From positions 54,925 to 118,924 of the forward strand of contig NZ_JADEVT010000011.1 in assembly GCF_030466625.1 (NCBI RefSeq): a stretch of DNA of 64,000 nt, written 5' to 3'. The DNA comes from Nocardioides sp. ChNu-153. Its GTDB lineage: Bacteria > Actinomycetota > Actinomycetes > Propionibacteriales > Nocardioidaceae. Below are positions 17,431-26,567 of this stretch, piece after piece. Every line of letters begins with the position of its first letter. Position 1 is the first letter of the stretch. Position numbers and translations under genes: made by a program. The notes below the pieces were generated by a model. The model was not told the DNA's origin. It made no database searches and saw only the letters and a list, made by a program, of their open reading frames with translations.

Positions 17431-20400
17431 AGCGGACCCACCCTCTCCGCGCCCTCGACCAGTGGCGCCCACACCCGCCAGGCGTACTGCCCCAGCCGCG
17501 TGCGGAACCCCTCGCCCTCGCTGGTCGGCACCCAGGTCTCGTCGGGACGCGGCGGGCCCAGGAGCACGTCGACGCCGGCGCGCGGGCCGTGGAGCAGCAC
17601 GTGCTCGGCCGCGTCGGCCTCGCCCGGCACCTGCGCGCCCCACTGCGTCACCCAGGACCGCGTCACGACCTCCTCCAGGCTGGCCTCGTCGCCGTGGCGC
17701 TGGCGGTGCAGCGCCTCGGCGTACGCGCAGGCCGTCCCCACCGGCAGGGGCACCGGCTCGCGCATCCCCCGGTCGCGCACGTCCACCAGGTCCCGCAGCC
17801 AGCCGAGCGCGCGGTGGTCGAGCGGGCCGGCCAGCGCGCGCCGCGGCCCCGCCCGCCCGGCGCGGCCGACCGTGTGGGCGGTGAAGGCCTCGTCGGGGTA
17901 CGCCGCCGCGAGCGCCATGAGCCGCACCCACGCCGCGATGCGGTGCTTGGCGCGCAGGGAGGAGAACTCGACGGAGACCAGCCGGGAGCCGTGCAGGCCC
18001 CCGACGGTGCCGACGAGGCGGCGCCCGTCGCCGAGGTCCACGTCGACGTCGACTGTCCGCGGGTCCCCGGCGCGCAGCTCGAGCGTGCCGGCGTACAGGC
18101 GGCGCACGTCCGACTCGGCCTGGGCGAGCACGCCGGAGCCCAGGGCCCGGGGCGGCAGCTGGCCGCGGCGGCGCTCGGCCTCGATGGCGTCGCCCGGCGC
18201 GACGCCCGCGAGCGCGTCGGCGAGCACGCGCGACCCGACGCCCCACTTCTCGAGCGCGTCGAGGTCGAGCGGCACGGCGTCGGCCACCTCGTCCTCGTCG
18301 AAGCGGGTCGCGACGTCGAGGCGGCTGCGCAGGAACTCGCGGGCGGGCGAGACGAGGAAGCGCACGAGGTCGTCGAGCGACACGACCTCGTCCGTCACGG
18401 CCGGCAGCGGCGCCCCCAGCAGCGGGTACGGCGTGCGGCGCGGCCCGCGCGCCGCCTCCGCCCCGGCGAGGGCGGCGGTGTCGAAGCTGAAGGGCGGACG
18501 GCCCGAGCCGTCCTCGGCCACGACGAGGTTCGAGGGGTGGAAGGGCTGCAGCGGGTGGCGCACCAGCACCGGCTGCTCGACCACCGCCGTGCGCTCCAGG
18601 GCGGACAGCAGCTCGCCGAGGGGCACGGCGGGCGGGCGGGGGGTGCCCGTGTGCTCGCCCGCGCCCGTGTAGGTGACGACGAGGTGCTCGGTCGCGGCCA
18701 TCACCGCGTCGAGGAGCAGCTGCCGGTCCTCGCTGCGCGGGTCCCGCTCCCCGACCAGGGGCGAGCGCGCGAGCACGTCGTCGCCGTCGGTGATGCCCGC
18801 GCGGGGGAAGACCCCGTCGTCCAGGCCCAGCAGGCACACCACGCGGTGGGGCACCGAGCGCATCGGCACCAGGGTCGACACCGTCAGCGTGCCGGTGCGG
18901 AAGTTCGCGCGCGTGGGGCGCCCCGCCCAGGCGCGGGTGAGCATGGCCCGCACCTCCGGCAGCCCGAGCGGCGCCCGGTCGACGCCCGGGACACCCACCG
19001 GCGCGAGCCGGCGCAGCTCGCGCTCGAGCTCGGCCGCCTGCCAGGCGTCGCGGGGCGGCACCGCGGCCAGCGAGGTCACGACCTCGCCGATCGCGGCCAC
19101 CCACTCCTCCGCCGACGCGGGCCCGTGCAGCCGGTCGAGCCCGTGCTCGAGACGGTCGACGAGCTCGGCGAACCGGCCGGCCAGGTCGGCGTCGCCGCTG
19201 CCCACGTCGTCGAGCGGCAGCGCGCTGCCCACCCACCGGGGCACGTCACCGGCCACGGCCACCCCCAGCAGCACGCGGTCGAGCCCGGCGCGCCACGTGT
19301 TCTGGGCGACGTGGCCGAGCCCGTAGTCGGCCCGGTGCTCCGCGTCGAAGCCCCAGCGCACGCCGGCGTCGCGCACCCAGCGCTCGACCCGGGACAGGTC
19401 GTCCTCGTCGAGGGCGAAGCGGCGCCGCACGACCGGCCGACCGGCCAGGTCGAGCACGTCGGAGGCCGTCACCCGCGAGCCCGCCAGCGCGACGAGGCGC
19501 TCCGCGAGGGCGAGCAGCGGGTTGACGCTGGACAGGGCGCGATCGGCCAGCCGGACCCGCAGCCGGTGGGCCGGGTGCTGGTCCGACGCCGAGGCCAGGG
19601 GATCGTCGGGGTCCCCCGACGCCAGCCCGAAGCCGGCCTCGACCAGCGGCGCGTAGGCCTCCACGTCGGGGCACATCACCAGCACGTCGCGGGGCTCCAG
19701 CGTCGGGTCGTCGGCGAGCAGACCGACGAGCACCTCGCGCAGCACCTCGACCTGGCGGGCCGGGCCGTGGCAGGCGTGCACCTGCACGGAGGTGTCGACC
19801 GCGCGGGTGCGCTCCGCCCGCTGCGCCGGGGTGGGCAGCCGGTCGGCCCGCACGTCGGCCTGCAGCAGCGTCAGCAGCGGCGCCGAGGGGGGCGGGTCGG
19901 GCACGTCACCGAGCTGCTCGACGCGGGCGTCGAGGCGCGCCAGCTGCTGCTGGAGCTCCCGGGCGTCGCGCCCCAGCGCGGCAAGCAGGGGGTGGCCGAC
20001 CTCGGCGGTCATGTCCGCGTCGGCGCGGCGCGGCGCCGTGCGGCCCGCGAGGCCCCCCGCCGTACCGCCGGGGCCGCCCGCGAGGTCGAGCCGCGCGGAC
20101 AGCGCCGGCGAGGCCACCGGCAGCCACAGGTGCACCTCGCGGCGGGTCGCCAGTGCCTCGAGCAGCTCGACCTCCGCGACGGGCAGGCGCGTGTGTCCGA
20201 AGAGGGAGAGCCGGTCCGGCAGGTCGAGCCCGTCGTCACCGGAGCGCAGGGCGGTGAGCGTTGCCGCGTGCCGCTCGTCGGGGGCCGGCGCGTCCACGCG
20301 CTCGACGACCCGGCGCCACAGCTCGGCCTGCCACCGCAGGTCCTCGGCCAGCACCCCTCCGGCACCGTCGGTGTCGCGCCCCGCCCGCCAGTCGGCGACG

Positions 20401-20876
20401 AGCGCGGGGCGCTGCGCGGCGTACGACGCGAACGCTCCCGCCAGCCGGCGCGCCACGGCCCACCGTCGGGTACGCCGCAGCTCGCCCAGCTCGGCCGGCT
20501 CCCCGGGGGAGAGCACGGCGCCGAGGTGGCGCGCCAGCGGCAGGGCCCACGCCTCGTCGAGGTGGGCGTCGACGGCCTCGAGCACGGGCCAGGCGAGCCG
20601 CCCCGGCTCCCACGGGTCGTCGTGCTCGCGACCCAGCAGCACCGAGACGAGGGAGTGGGGGGTGAGGAAGCGGACGCCCGCGCAGACGCCGTCCCCGCCC
20701 CGCGGGCCGGTGCCGAGGCGGTGGGAGAGCCGCTGCGTCAGCCACCGCTCGACCCCGCGGGCCGGCACGACGACGACCTCCTCGGCGAAGGGGTCGTCCA
20801 CCGGCCGCGCGAGCAGCTCGCCGAGGGCGTCGGCGAGCAGGTCGGTGCGCGGCGCGCGGTGGACGGTCAGGCTCAC
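17427..20876 (-). CDS. recC: Exodeoxyribonuclease V gamma subunit (RecC)
   Basis: A 1149-residue protein whose opening (LTVHRAP...LLARPVDDPFAEEVVVVPARGVERWL) is characteristic of RecC. RecC is the inactive helicase-fold subunit that splits the DNA strands and recognises Chi. Its position before recB and recD in the same operon agrees. CAGGCT followed by 7 nt precedes the GTG, suggesting a leaderless message that starts the whole operon. The next divergent-side neighbour is an SDR gene ending about 100 bp away on the same strand. Confidence 0.93.
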   Translation of the reverse strand: MSLTVHRAPRTDLLADALGELLARPVDDPFAEEVVVVPARGVERWLTQRLSHRLGTGPRGGDGVCAGVRFLTPHSLVSVLLGREHDDPWEPGRLAWPVLEAVDAHLDEAWALPLARHLGAVLSPGEPAELGELRRTRRWAVARRLAGAFASYAAQRPALVADWRAGRDTDGAGGVLAEDLRWQAELWRRVVERVDAPAPDERHAATLTALRSGDDGLDLPDRLSLFGHTRLPVAEVELLEALATRREVHLWLPVASPALSARLDLAGGPGGTAGGLAGRTAPRRADADMTAEVGHPLLAALGRDARELQQQLARLDARVEQLGDVPDPPPSAPLLTLLQADVRADRLPTPAQRAERTRAVDTSVQVHACHGPARQVEVLREVLVGLLADDPTLEPRDVLVMCPDVEAYAPLVEAGFGLASGDPDDPLASASDQHPAHRLRVRLADRALSSVNPLLALAERLVALAGSRVTASDVLDLAGRPVVRRRFALDEDDLSRVERWVRDAGVRWGFDAEHRADYGLGHVAQNTWRAGLDRVLLGVAVAGDVPRWVGSALPLDDVGSGDADLAGRFAELVDRLEHGLDRLHGPASAEEWVAAIGEVVTSLAAVPPRDAWQAAELERELRRLAPVGVPGVDRAPLGLPEVRAMLTRAWAGRPTRANFRTGTLTVSTLVPMRSVPHRVVCLLGLDDGVFPRAGITDGDDVLARSPLVGERDPRSEDRQLLLDAVMAATEHLVVTYTGAGEHTGTPRPPAVPLGELLSALERTAVVEQPVLVRHPLQPFHPSNLVVAEDGSGRPPFSFDTAALAGAEAARGPRRTPYPLLGAPLPAVTDEVVSLDDLVRFLVSPAREFLRSRLDVATRFDEDEVADAVPLDLDALEKWGVGSRVLADALAGVAPGDAIEAERRRGQLPPRALGSGVLAQAESDVRRLYAGTLELRAGDPRTVDVDVDLGDGRRLVGTVGGLHGSRLVSVEFSSLRAKHRIAAWVRLMALAAAYPDEAFTAHTVGRAGRAGPRRALAGPLDHRALGWLRDLVDVRDRGMREPVPLPVGTACAYAEALHRQRHGDEASLEEVVTRSWVTQWGAQVPGEADAAEHVLLHGPRAGVDVLLGPPRPDETWVPTSEGEGFRTRLGQYAWRVWAPLVEGAERVGPL

Positions 20877-20976
20877 CCGGCGAAGCCTGCCACGCGGCGC
20901 CGACGGTCCGCGGGCGTGCCTCCCGCGCCTGGGGACAGTGGGCCGACGAGCCGGGGCCGTGAGGCGGATCGCCCGC

Positions 20977-21696
20977 TCAGCCGTTGCCGAGGGCGGCAGA
21001 GATCCGCGCGTAGCGGTCCGCGGGGTCGAGCGTCAGCCCCGACTTCACGAACCTCGCCCAGTCGTCGCCCAGGACCTCCTGGGCACCCGACTCGACGGCG
21101 TCGAGCCCCGCACCGGCCAGCTCGGCAGGGCTGATCTTGGGCGCCGGCACGCCCTTGGCCATGTCGGTGTCGACGAGGCCCATGTGCACCCCGACGACGT
21201 GGGTGCCCTGCGCCGCCAGCTCGAGCCGGGTGCTGTCGGTCAGCATCCACGCCGCCGCCTTCGACGCGGCGTAGGCGCCGGCGCCCGGGGCCGTGAACCA
21301 CGACAGCGCCGAGACGACGTTGACGATCGCGCCGCCGCCGTTGGCAGCCAGGACCGGCGCGAACGCGCGCGTCATCAGCAGCGGGCCGTAGAAGTTGGTG
21401 TCCATCTCGCGCCGGATGGCCGCCTCGTCGCCCGTCACCAGCGCGGTGCCGGTGGAGATGCCCGCGTTGTTGACGAGCACCTGCACGTCGCCCGCGGCCC
21501 GGGCCGCGGCCTCGACCTGGGCGGCGTCGGTGACGTCGAGCGCGATGGGCTCGACGCCGTCGGTCTCGACCGTGCTCGCGTCGCGGGCTGCGGCGTAGAT
21601 CTTGGCGGCCCCGCGCTCCTTCAGCAGCTCGACGAACGCGGCTCCGATGCCCCGGTTCGCTCCCGTGACGAGTACGACCGCACTCTTCAGCTCCAT
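20977..21696 (-). CDS. Short-chain dehydrogenase/reductase
   Basis: A 239-residue classical SDR: TGANRGIG near residue 11 (NAD(P) binding), VNNAGIS, and the catalytic Ser with YAASKAA (YxxxK). A GAAAGAGGT ribosome site lies before the ATG. It is transcribed divergently from a TetR gene, and the 85-bp space holds two related palindromes, so it is very probably the TetR target. The likely role is detoxification of an aldehyde or ketone sensed by that TetR, but the substrate is not inferable. Confidence 0.88.
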   Translation of the reverse strand: MELKSAVVLVTGANRGIGAAFVELLKERGAAKIYAAARDASTVETDGVEPIALDVTDAAQVEAAARAAGDVQVLVNNAGISTGTALVTGDEAAIRREMDTNFYGPLLMTRAFAPVLAANGGGAIVNVVSALSWFTAPGAGAYAASKAAAWMLTDSTRLELAAQGTHVVGVHMGLVDTDMAKGVPAPKISPAELAGAGLDAVESGAQEVLGDDWARFVKSGLTLDPADRYARISAALGNG

Positions 21697-21711
21697 GACG
21701 ACCTCTTTCTG

Positions 21712-21767
21712 TAGTGACCACTATTGATCGAGGTGCGACCGTAGCACGTTCCGTAGCGACCGCTACG
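21712..21767. promoter_or_regulatory. Twin palindromic operators between SDR and TetR genes
   Basis: TAGTG-AC-CACTA (21712-21723) and CGTAGCG-AC-CGCTACG (21752-21767) share the core GTAGYGACCRCTAY. Their centres are 42 bp apart, four helical turns. The second overlaps the region just upstream of TATGAT (21769-21774), a -10 element 7 nt before the TetR ATG. The first lies close to the SDR ribosome site. The arrangement suggests TetR represses both directions. Confidence 0.8.
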
Positions 21768-21781
21768 TTATGATCACCGTC

Positions 21782-22342
21782 ATGGCCGGCCGACCCCGCA
21801 GCTTCGATCGCGACGCAGCGCTCGCCGTCGCCGTCGAGCAGTTCTGGCGGACGGGGTACGACGAGACGTCCGTCGCGACGCTGACCGCGGCCATGGGCGT
21901 GTCGCCGCCGAGCCTCTACGCGGCGTTCGGGGACAAGCACCGCCTGTTCGAGGAGGCTGCGGCCACCTACTTCCGCCGTACCTGCGAGGGCCTCGACGCC
22001 GCGGCTGCGTTGCCGACGGCCCGCGAGGCCGTCACGCGCATGCTCGACGACACCGCGCGCGCCCACACCGATGCGGGCACCCCGCCCGGCTGCCTCATGC
22101 TCACCGAGCCGCGGCTCACCGCGCAGCGCGAGGAGCTGCACCGGCGGCTGCAGGAGCGGCTCGACCGCGGGGTGCGTGACGGCGACCTGCCGCCGGACAC
22201 CCGCACCGAGGCCCTGGCGTCGTTCCTCGTGGCGGTGCTCCGCGGCATGTCCGGCTGCGCCCGCGACGGCGGGACCATCGACGACCTGAGAGCGATCGCG
22301 CAGACGGCCATGGCCGCCTTCCCCCCGCCGTCGGGGGGTTGA
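21782..22342 (+). CDS. TetR-family transcriptional regulator
   Basis: A 186-residue regulator beginning MAGRPRSFDRDAAL, the usual TetR opening, with the helix-turn-helix at about residues 26-46 (TSVATLTAAMGVSPPSLYAA). The ATG at 21782 is preferred over the one at 21770, because the upstream ATG sits inside a TATGAT -10 element and the spacing of 7 nt fits a leaderless transcript. It is divergent from the SDR, with two palindromes between them. The C-terminal ligand domain contains several cysteines (GCLML, SGCARD), so a reactive electrophile is a possible inducer; that is a guess. Confidence 0.9.
   Translation: MAGRPRSFDRDAALAVAVEQFWRTGYDETSVATLTAAMGVSPPSLYAAFGDKHRLFEEAAATYFRRTCEGLDAAAALPTAREAVTRMLDDTARAHTDAGTPPGCLMLTEPRLTAQREELHRRLQERLDRGVRDGDLPPDTRTEALASFLVAVLRGMSGCARDGGTIDDLRAIAQTAMAAFPPPSGG
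22321..22338. terminator. C6/G6 hairpin at the tetR 3' end
   Basis: CCCCCC-GCCGTC-GGGGGG overlaps the last codons of the TetR gene and is followed by TT and the stop. It could act as a weak terminator. Confidence 0.4.
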
Positions 22343-22372
22343 GCGGGGCGCCGGAAAGGTCGTACCCGCAAG

Positions 22373-22486
22373 CCGCCACTTCCGGGTGGAAGCTTGGCGC
22401 CGGAAGTGGCGGGTTCCCCGGTGCACCGGGGAACCCGCCACCTGTGCGGAGGTCCGCTGAGCAGACGTCGAGCAGCAGACCTCCGC
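22373..22486. repeat. Cluster of three interlocked inverted repeats
   Basis: In a gene-free stretch between convergent genes there are three strong inverted repeats. First, 13-bp arms CCGCCACTTCCGG / CCGGAAGTGGCGG (22373-22385 with 22400-22412). Second, a perfect 36-bp palindrome with no loop, centred between 22423 and 22424 (22406-22441). Third, 9-bp arms GCGGAGGTC / GACCTCCGC (22446-22454 with 22478-22486). The first and second share seven bases, so only one can form at a time. No coding frame with family features overlaps it. It could be a bidirectional terminator or a palindromic insertion. Confidence 0.75.
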
Positions 22487-22524
22487 GCAGTCGCACCCCG
22501 AGTCTCGGCGGGCGAGCGCCCCCT

Positions 22525-22962
22525 TCAGCCCGCGAGCGCCCCCGCGAGCCAGCCCTGCGCGAAGCGCTGCCACTCCTCGCTCTGCCCGCGCCACGCCTGC
22601 CACACCTCGCGCGGGGTCATGCCGGGCGTCAGCAGCGCGGCCCGCGAGGCGTCGGCGCTGACGAGCACGACGCGGCCGGGCGCGTCGTACGGCACGTGCG
22701 AGCGGGCCCACGTCGCGAACCAGATCTGCTGCACGTGGTCGCCGTCGGTCAGCAGCTGCGTGCCGTCGGCGGAGAGCCGCACCTCGAAGGGCCGTTGCCC
22801 CGGCTCCTCCACCCGCACGCCGACGCGCCGGCTGCGCGGGATCCGCCGCCGCACGTCCACCGCGACGGCCTCGGGCCACCACAGCAGGGCGGCGTCGAGG
22901 AACGCGTCCGGCGTCAGCCGGATCGCGCCGTCGGGGGAGTAGATGCACGCGGTCACGTCCAC
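22525..22962 (-). CDS. Hypothetical protein
   Basis: A 145-residue acidic soluble protein with many tryptophans toward the C-terminus (QQIWFATWARS, EVWQAWRGQSEEWQRF). No signal peptide, membrane segment or domain is recognised. CAGACT followed by 6 nt precedes the GTG, the leaderless pattern, which supports a real gene. It stands alone between the hairpin cluster and the DHA2 exporter, with no shared operon evidence. Confidence 0.6.
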   Translation of the reverse strand: MDVTACIYSPDGAIRLTPDAFLDAALLWWPEAVAVDVRRRIPRSRRVGVRVEEPGQRPFEVRLSADGTQLLTDGDHVQQIWFATWARSHVPYDAPGRVVLVSADASRAALLTPGMTPREVWQAWRGQSEEWQRFAQGWLAGALAG

Positions 22963-23055
22963 CGCACCAGTCTGCGGTACGGCGGGGAGCCGGCCCCGCA
23001 GGGCGGCCCCGGCGATCCCTGGCCCCCTGAGTCGGTGCCCGGATCAGTGCCCGGC

Positions 23056-24537
23056 TCAGTGCCCGGCGACCACGCCCTGCGGCGCGGCGGCGGGCTTGCG
23101 GACCAGCGGGGCGATCGCCACGAGCAGCAGCGACACGAACGCGCCGACGAGGAACGCGGTGTGCACGCCGTCGGTGGTGGCCGCCGCGGCGGAGGCGCCG
23201 TCCTCGGCGGACCGCGTCGCCACGACCGTCATCACGGTGACGAACAGCGCCGTGCCGGCCGCCCCGGCGACCTGCTGGAACGTGCCGAGCACCGCCGAGC
23301 CGTGCGCGTAGAGCTCCGGGCGCACGGCGCCGAGGCCCGAGGTCATGAGGGGCGTGAACGTCGCGGCCAGGCCGAGGCAGAGCACCATGTTCGCGCCGAC
23401 GAGCCAGCCCATCGTGGTCTGCTCGTCCACGGCGGTCAGCATCCACAGGGCTGCGCTGACGAGGATCGTGCCCGGCACGAGCAGCACGCGGGGGCCGCGG
23501 GCGTCGTACACGCGCCCCACGAGCGGGCCCGCCAGGCCCATGAGGAGGCCGCCGGGCAGGGTGATGAGACCCGTGCGCGTCGGGCCGTAGCCGAGCACCG
23601 TCTGCGCGAAGTAGGGCACCAGGATCAGCGTGCCGAGCATCGCCGCCATGGCCACGAGCATCGCCAGCATCGCGACGCAGAACTGGTACGACGAGAACAC
23701 CCGCAGGTCGAGCAGCGCCCGGTCCTCGCGGGCCAGCACGAGCTGGCGGGCGACGAACGCGGCGAGCGCCACGGCGCCGACGACGAAGGGCAGCGCGACG
23801 GGAACCGCCTGGTCGGAGCCCTCGGCCGCGTGGCCCAGGCCGACGAGACCGTAGACGAGGCCGCCGGAGCCGAGCACCGCGAGCGGCACGGAGACGAGGT
23901 CCACCGACGCCTTGCTCGTGGGCGCCACCGAGCGCACCATCCGCAGGCCGACGACGAGCGCGGTGAGCGCGATCGGCAGCACGAGACCGAAGACCCAGCG
24001 CCACCCGAGGTGGTCGAGCACGAGGCCCGAGACGGTCGGGCCGAGCGCCGGCGCCACCGCGATGACGATCGAGATGTTGCCCATCATCACGCCGCGGCGC
24101 GCGGGCGGGACGATCGTCATGACCGTCGTCATCAGCAGCGGCAGCATGATCGCGGTGCCACTGGCCTGCACGACCCGGGCGAGCAGCAGCACGCCGAAGC
24201 CGGGCGCGGACGCCGCGATCGCCGTACCCACGCTGAACAGCGACATCGCGAGCCCGAACAACGGGCGGGTGCCGAGGCGCTGGATGAGGAAGCCGGTCAG
24301 CGGGATGACCACGCCCATCGTCAGCAGGAACGCCGTCGTCAGCCACTGGCCGGTACTCGGCGCGACGCCCAGCTCGGTCTGGAGCACGGGCAGCGCCACG
24401 CTCATGACCGTCTCGTTCAGGATGACGACGAAGCTCGCGACGAGCAGGACGCCGATGACCACGAGGTCGTGGCGGGCCAGTCCGGCCTCGGCCTCGGTCG
24501 CGACCGCGGAGGTCTCGAGGGCGTGCGACTGCGTCAT
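23056..24537 (-). CDS. DHA2-family MFS multidrug exporter
   Basis: A 493-residue EmrB/QacA-type transporter with about 14 membrane helices. Visible hallmarks are VILNETVMSVALP in helix 1, the WLTTAFLLTMGVVIPLTG motif, GTAIMLPLLMTTVM, and the antiporter motif C region ALGPTVSGLVL. It should use the proton gradient to expel drugs or antiseptics. It closely resembles the second DHA2 exporter near 53 kb over its whole length, so the two are paralogues. No TetR gene is adjacent; the nearest is beyond the hypothetical gene downstream. Confidence 0.92.
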   Translation of the reverse strand: MTQSHALETSAVATEAEAGLARHDLVVIGVLLVASFVVILNETVMSVALPVLQTELGVAPSTGQWLTTAFLLTMGVVIPLTGFLIQRLGTRPLFGLAMSLFSVGTAIAASAPGFGVLLLARVVQASGTAIMLPLLMTTVMTIVPPARRGVMMGNISIVIAVAPALGPTVSGLVLDHLGWRWVFGLVLPIALTALVVGLRMVRSVAPTSKASVDLVSVPLAVLGSGGLVYGLVGLGHAAEGSDQAVPVALPFVVGAVALAAFVARQLVLAREDRALLDLRVFSSYQFCVAMLAMLVAMAAMLGTLILVPYFAQTVLGYGPTRTGLITLPGGLLMGLAGPLVGRVYDARGPRVLLVPGTILVSAALWMLTAVDEQTTMGWLVGANMVLCLGLAATFTPLMTSGLGAVRPELYAHGSAVLGTFQQVAGAAGTALFVTVMTVVATRSAEDGASAAAATTDGVHTAFLVGAFVSLLLVAIAPLVRKPAAAPQGVVAGH

Positions 24538-24843
24538 GGTGGTGCTCCTGCCTCGGGTTCCCGCTCGCCTCGGTCGAGGCCCGGAGGGGTACGCCGCCCG
24601 TCACCGCCGCGGGTGGCGGCGGGCGCGCGGCGGCGCCGGTGGTGCTGCGTCGGGGGTGTCGACCCCTCACGCTCCCAGAACTCATCGCCCGCAGCGAGCG
24701 AGTTGTTCCCTTGAGGCTTCCTTGAGAGATCCTCGACGCCGCCTTGAGGATCGACTAGGGTCGTCCTGCCTCCCCTCCGCACCGCCGGACGGGGAGGTCC
24801 ATGACGCCTTCTCGTCCGACACGGGGGACAGAAAGACGACGCC
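24538..24843. other. Divergent promoter region (exporter / GH30)
   Basis: This 306-bp gene-free stretch separates the DHA2 exporter start from the GH30 start. It contains three CTTGAG-type repeats (24712-24740) and a TAGGGT -10-like hexamer at about 24756, which could start the GH30 transcript with a leader of roughly 80 nt. I see no perfect operator palindrome. Confidence 0.4.
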
Positions 24844-26538
24844 ATGACCCCTCCCCGCGGCCCCCTCCTGCTCGGCGCCCTCGTCGGCGTCCTCGCCCTC
24901 GGCTCCGCCGGCGTCCGACCCGCCGACGTGCTCGCCACCGACACGGCTCCCCCGAGCGCGGCCACCGCGACCCGGGCGGGCACCGCCACCGAGCTCCGCG
25001 TGGACCTGGGCGGCGTGGCGATCCGCGACACGCTCCCCGCCACGTCCGTCACCACCTACACCTGGACGCCGGGCGACACCCAGGTCGCGTCGTGGCGCAC
25101 GGTCGCCGACGGGGCGGGCCTCCCGCAGACGCTGGCCCCCGGGCCCGCCCTGCCCACGCGCCCCGTGGTGGGCGGCGAGGAGCTCGTCGTCGGCGCCGAG
25201 GCGCCGGGCGCGTTCCCCGTCGTGGGGTTCGGCGGCGCGCTGACCGACTCCGCGGCGCAGCTCATCGACACCTCCCCCCACCGCGACGCCCTCCTCGCAG
25301 AGCTCTTCTCCGACGACGGCGCCGGGTTCGACGTCGTGCGGGTGCCCATGGGCGCGAGCGACATGGTCGCGACCGGCGAGCACCGCAGCCTGGCCCACAC
25401 CCCCGGCCCCGACCCCGAGCTGCGCAGCTTCTCGATCGCCCGCGACCTCGAGCACGTGGTGCCGGTCCTGCAGGACGCCCTCGCGCTCAACCCCGACCTC
25501 GTCGTCGTGGCGGCGCCGTGGTCCGCGCCGGGGTGGATGAAGGTCGGCGGCCGCTACACCGGGGACTGCTGGGGCAACCGCAACCACCTGCGCGACGACG
25601 CCTACGGGGTCTACGCGCAGTACTACGTGCGCTTCCTGCAGGCGTACGCCGACCACGGCGTCGACGTCGACCAGGTGTCGCTGGGCAACGAGCCGCAGCA
25701 CTGCAACAGCTCCTACCCCACGATGACGATGTCGTCGGCCGAGCAGGCCCGGCTCGCCCGCGAGCTGCGCCCCGCGCTCGACGCCGCCGGCCTCGCCGAC
25801 GTCGAGGTGCTCGGCTGGGACCACAACTACGTCGACCAGGGCACCGACCGCCCGACGACCTACCCCGCCGAGCTGCTGGCGGCGGCCGACGGCACCGTCG
25901 ACGCCATCGGCTACCACTGCTACGAGAGCGGCCTGCGCCGGGAGCCGGCGGCGACGCAGACGCGCGCCGTACCGGCCTGGATGACCGAGTGCACCGGCAG
26001 CCTCCACTGGGACGACACCCGGCACAACCTCGTCAACGAGATGCACCTCGCCCTGCTCGACCCGCTGCGCCACGGCGCTGTGTCGTCCCTCTACTGGAAC
26101 CTCGCGCTCGACGCCTCCGGCGGGCCGCGGCTCGGGGGCTGCACCGCCTGCCGCGGCATGCTCGAGGTGCGTCCCGACGGCTGGCAGCCGAACGAGGACC
26201 TCGCCTACTGGTCCCACCTCTCGCGGTTCGTGCAGCCCGGGGCGGTGCTGCGCACCTCCACCCAGCGCGACCGGGTCGAGACCGTGGCCTACGCGAACCC
26301 CGACGGCAGCCAGGTGCTCGTCGTGCTCAACGGCTCGTGGTCGGCCCAGGACTTCGACGTGCCGCCCGACGAGCCGGCGCCGACCGGGGAGCCGACCGGG
26401 GAGCCGACCGGAGAGCCGACCGGGGAGCCGACCGGGGAGCCGACCGGGGAGCCGACCCCGGTCGACCCGGTGCGCCCACGGCTCGACGAGGTGCTCGGCG
26501 GGGTGCTCGGCCTGCTGCGCGGACTGCTCGGCCCCTGA
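24844..26538 (+). CDS. Secreted GH30-family glycoside hydrolase (glucosylceramidase-like)
   Basis: A 564-residue secreted enzyme: an N-terminal signal peptide (LLLGALVGVLALGSAGV), then a TIM-barrel GH30 domain with GFGGALTDSAA (substrate loop), LGNEPQHC (acid/base Glu) and WMTECTGS (nucleophile Glu). GH30 enzymes cleave beta-glucosides, beta-1,6-glucans or xylans, or glucosylceramide; the exact activity cannot be read here. A PTGE tandem linker and a short amphipathic C-terminal helix (DEVLGGVLGLLRGLLG) follow instead of a recognisable binding module. That tail may dock to membrane or wall. It stands alone before the chorismate mutase gene. Confidence 0.9.
   Translation: MTPPRGPLLLGALVGVLALGSAGVRPADVLATDTAPPSAATATRAGTATELRVDLGGVAIRDTLPATSVTTYTWTPGDTQVASWRTVADGAGLPQTLAPGPALPTRPVVGGEELVVGAEAPGAFPVVGFGGALTDSAAQLIDTSPHRDALLAELFSDDGAGFDVVRVPMGASDMVATGEHRSLAHTPGPDPELRSFSIARDLEHVVPVLQDALALNPDLVVVAAPWSAPGWMKVGGRYTGDCWGNRNHLRDDAYGVYAQYYVRFLQAYADHGVDVDQVSLGNEPQHCNSSYPTMTMSSAEQARLARELRPALDAAGLADVEVLGWDHNYVDQGTDRPTTYPAELLAAADGTVDAIGYHCYESGLRREPAATQTRAVPAWMTECTGSLHWDDTRHNLVNEMHLALLDPLRHGAVSSLYWNLALDASGGPRLGGCTACRGMLEVRPDGWQPNEDLAYWSHLSRFVQPGAVLRTSTQRDRVETVAYANPDGSQVLVVLNGSWSAQDFDVPPDEPAPTGEPTGEPTGEPTGEPTGEPTGEPTPVDPVRPRLDEVLGGVLGLLRGLLGP
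26389..26460 (+). repeat. 12-bp tandem repeat coding the PTGE linker
   Basis: Six units of GAGCCGACCGGG (one with A, the last ending CCG) encode repeated Glu-Pro-Thr-Gly near the GH30 C-terminus. The near-perfect copies suggest recent expansion and likely length variation between strains. Confidence 0.9.
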
Positions 26539-26567
26539 CGCCGCCGCGCCTCCTAGACTCGGTGGCC

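Noticed and set aside
17431..19236. A long minus-strand frame extending recB upstream
   Set aside because: It overlaps recC in another frame and has no RecB features. The GTGA overlap at 17427-17430 gives the natural start.
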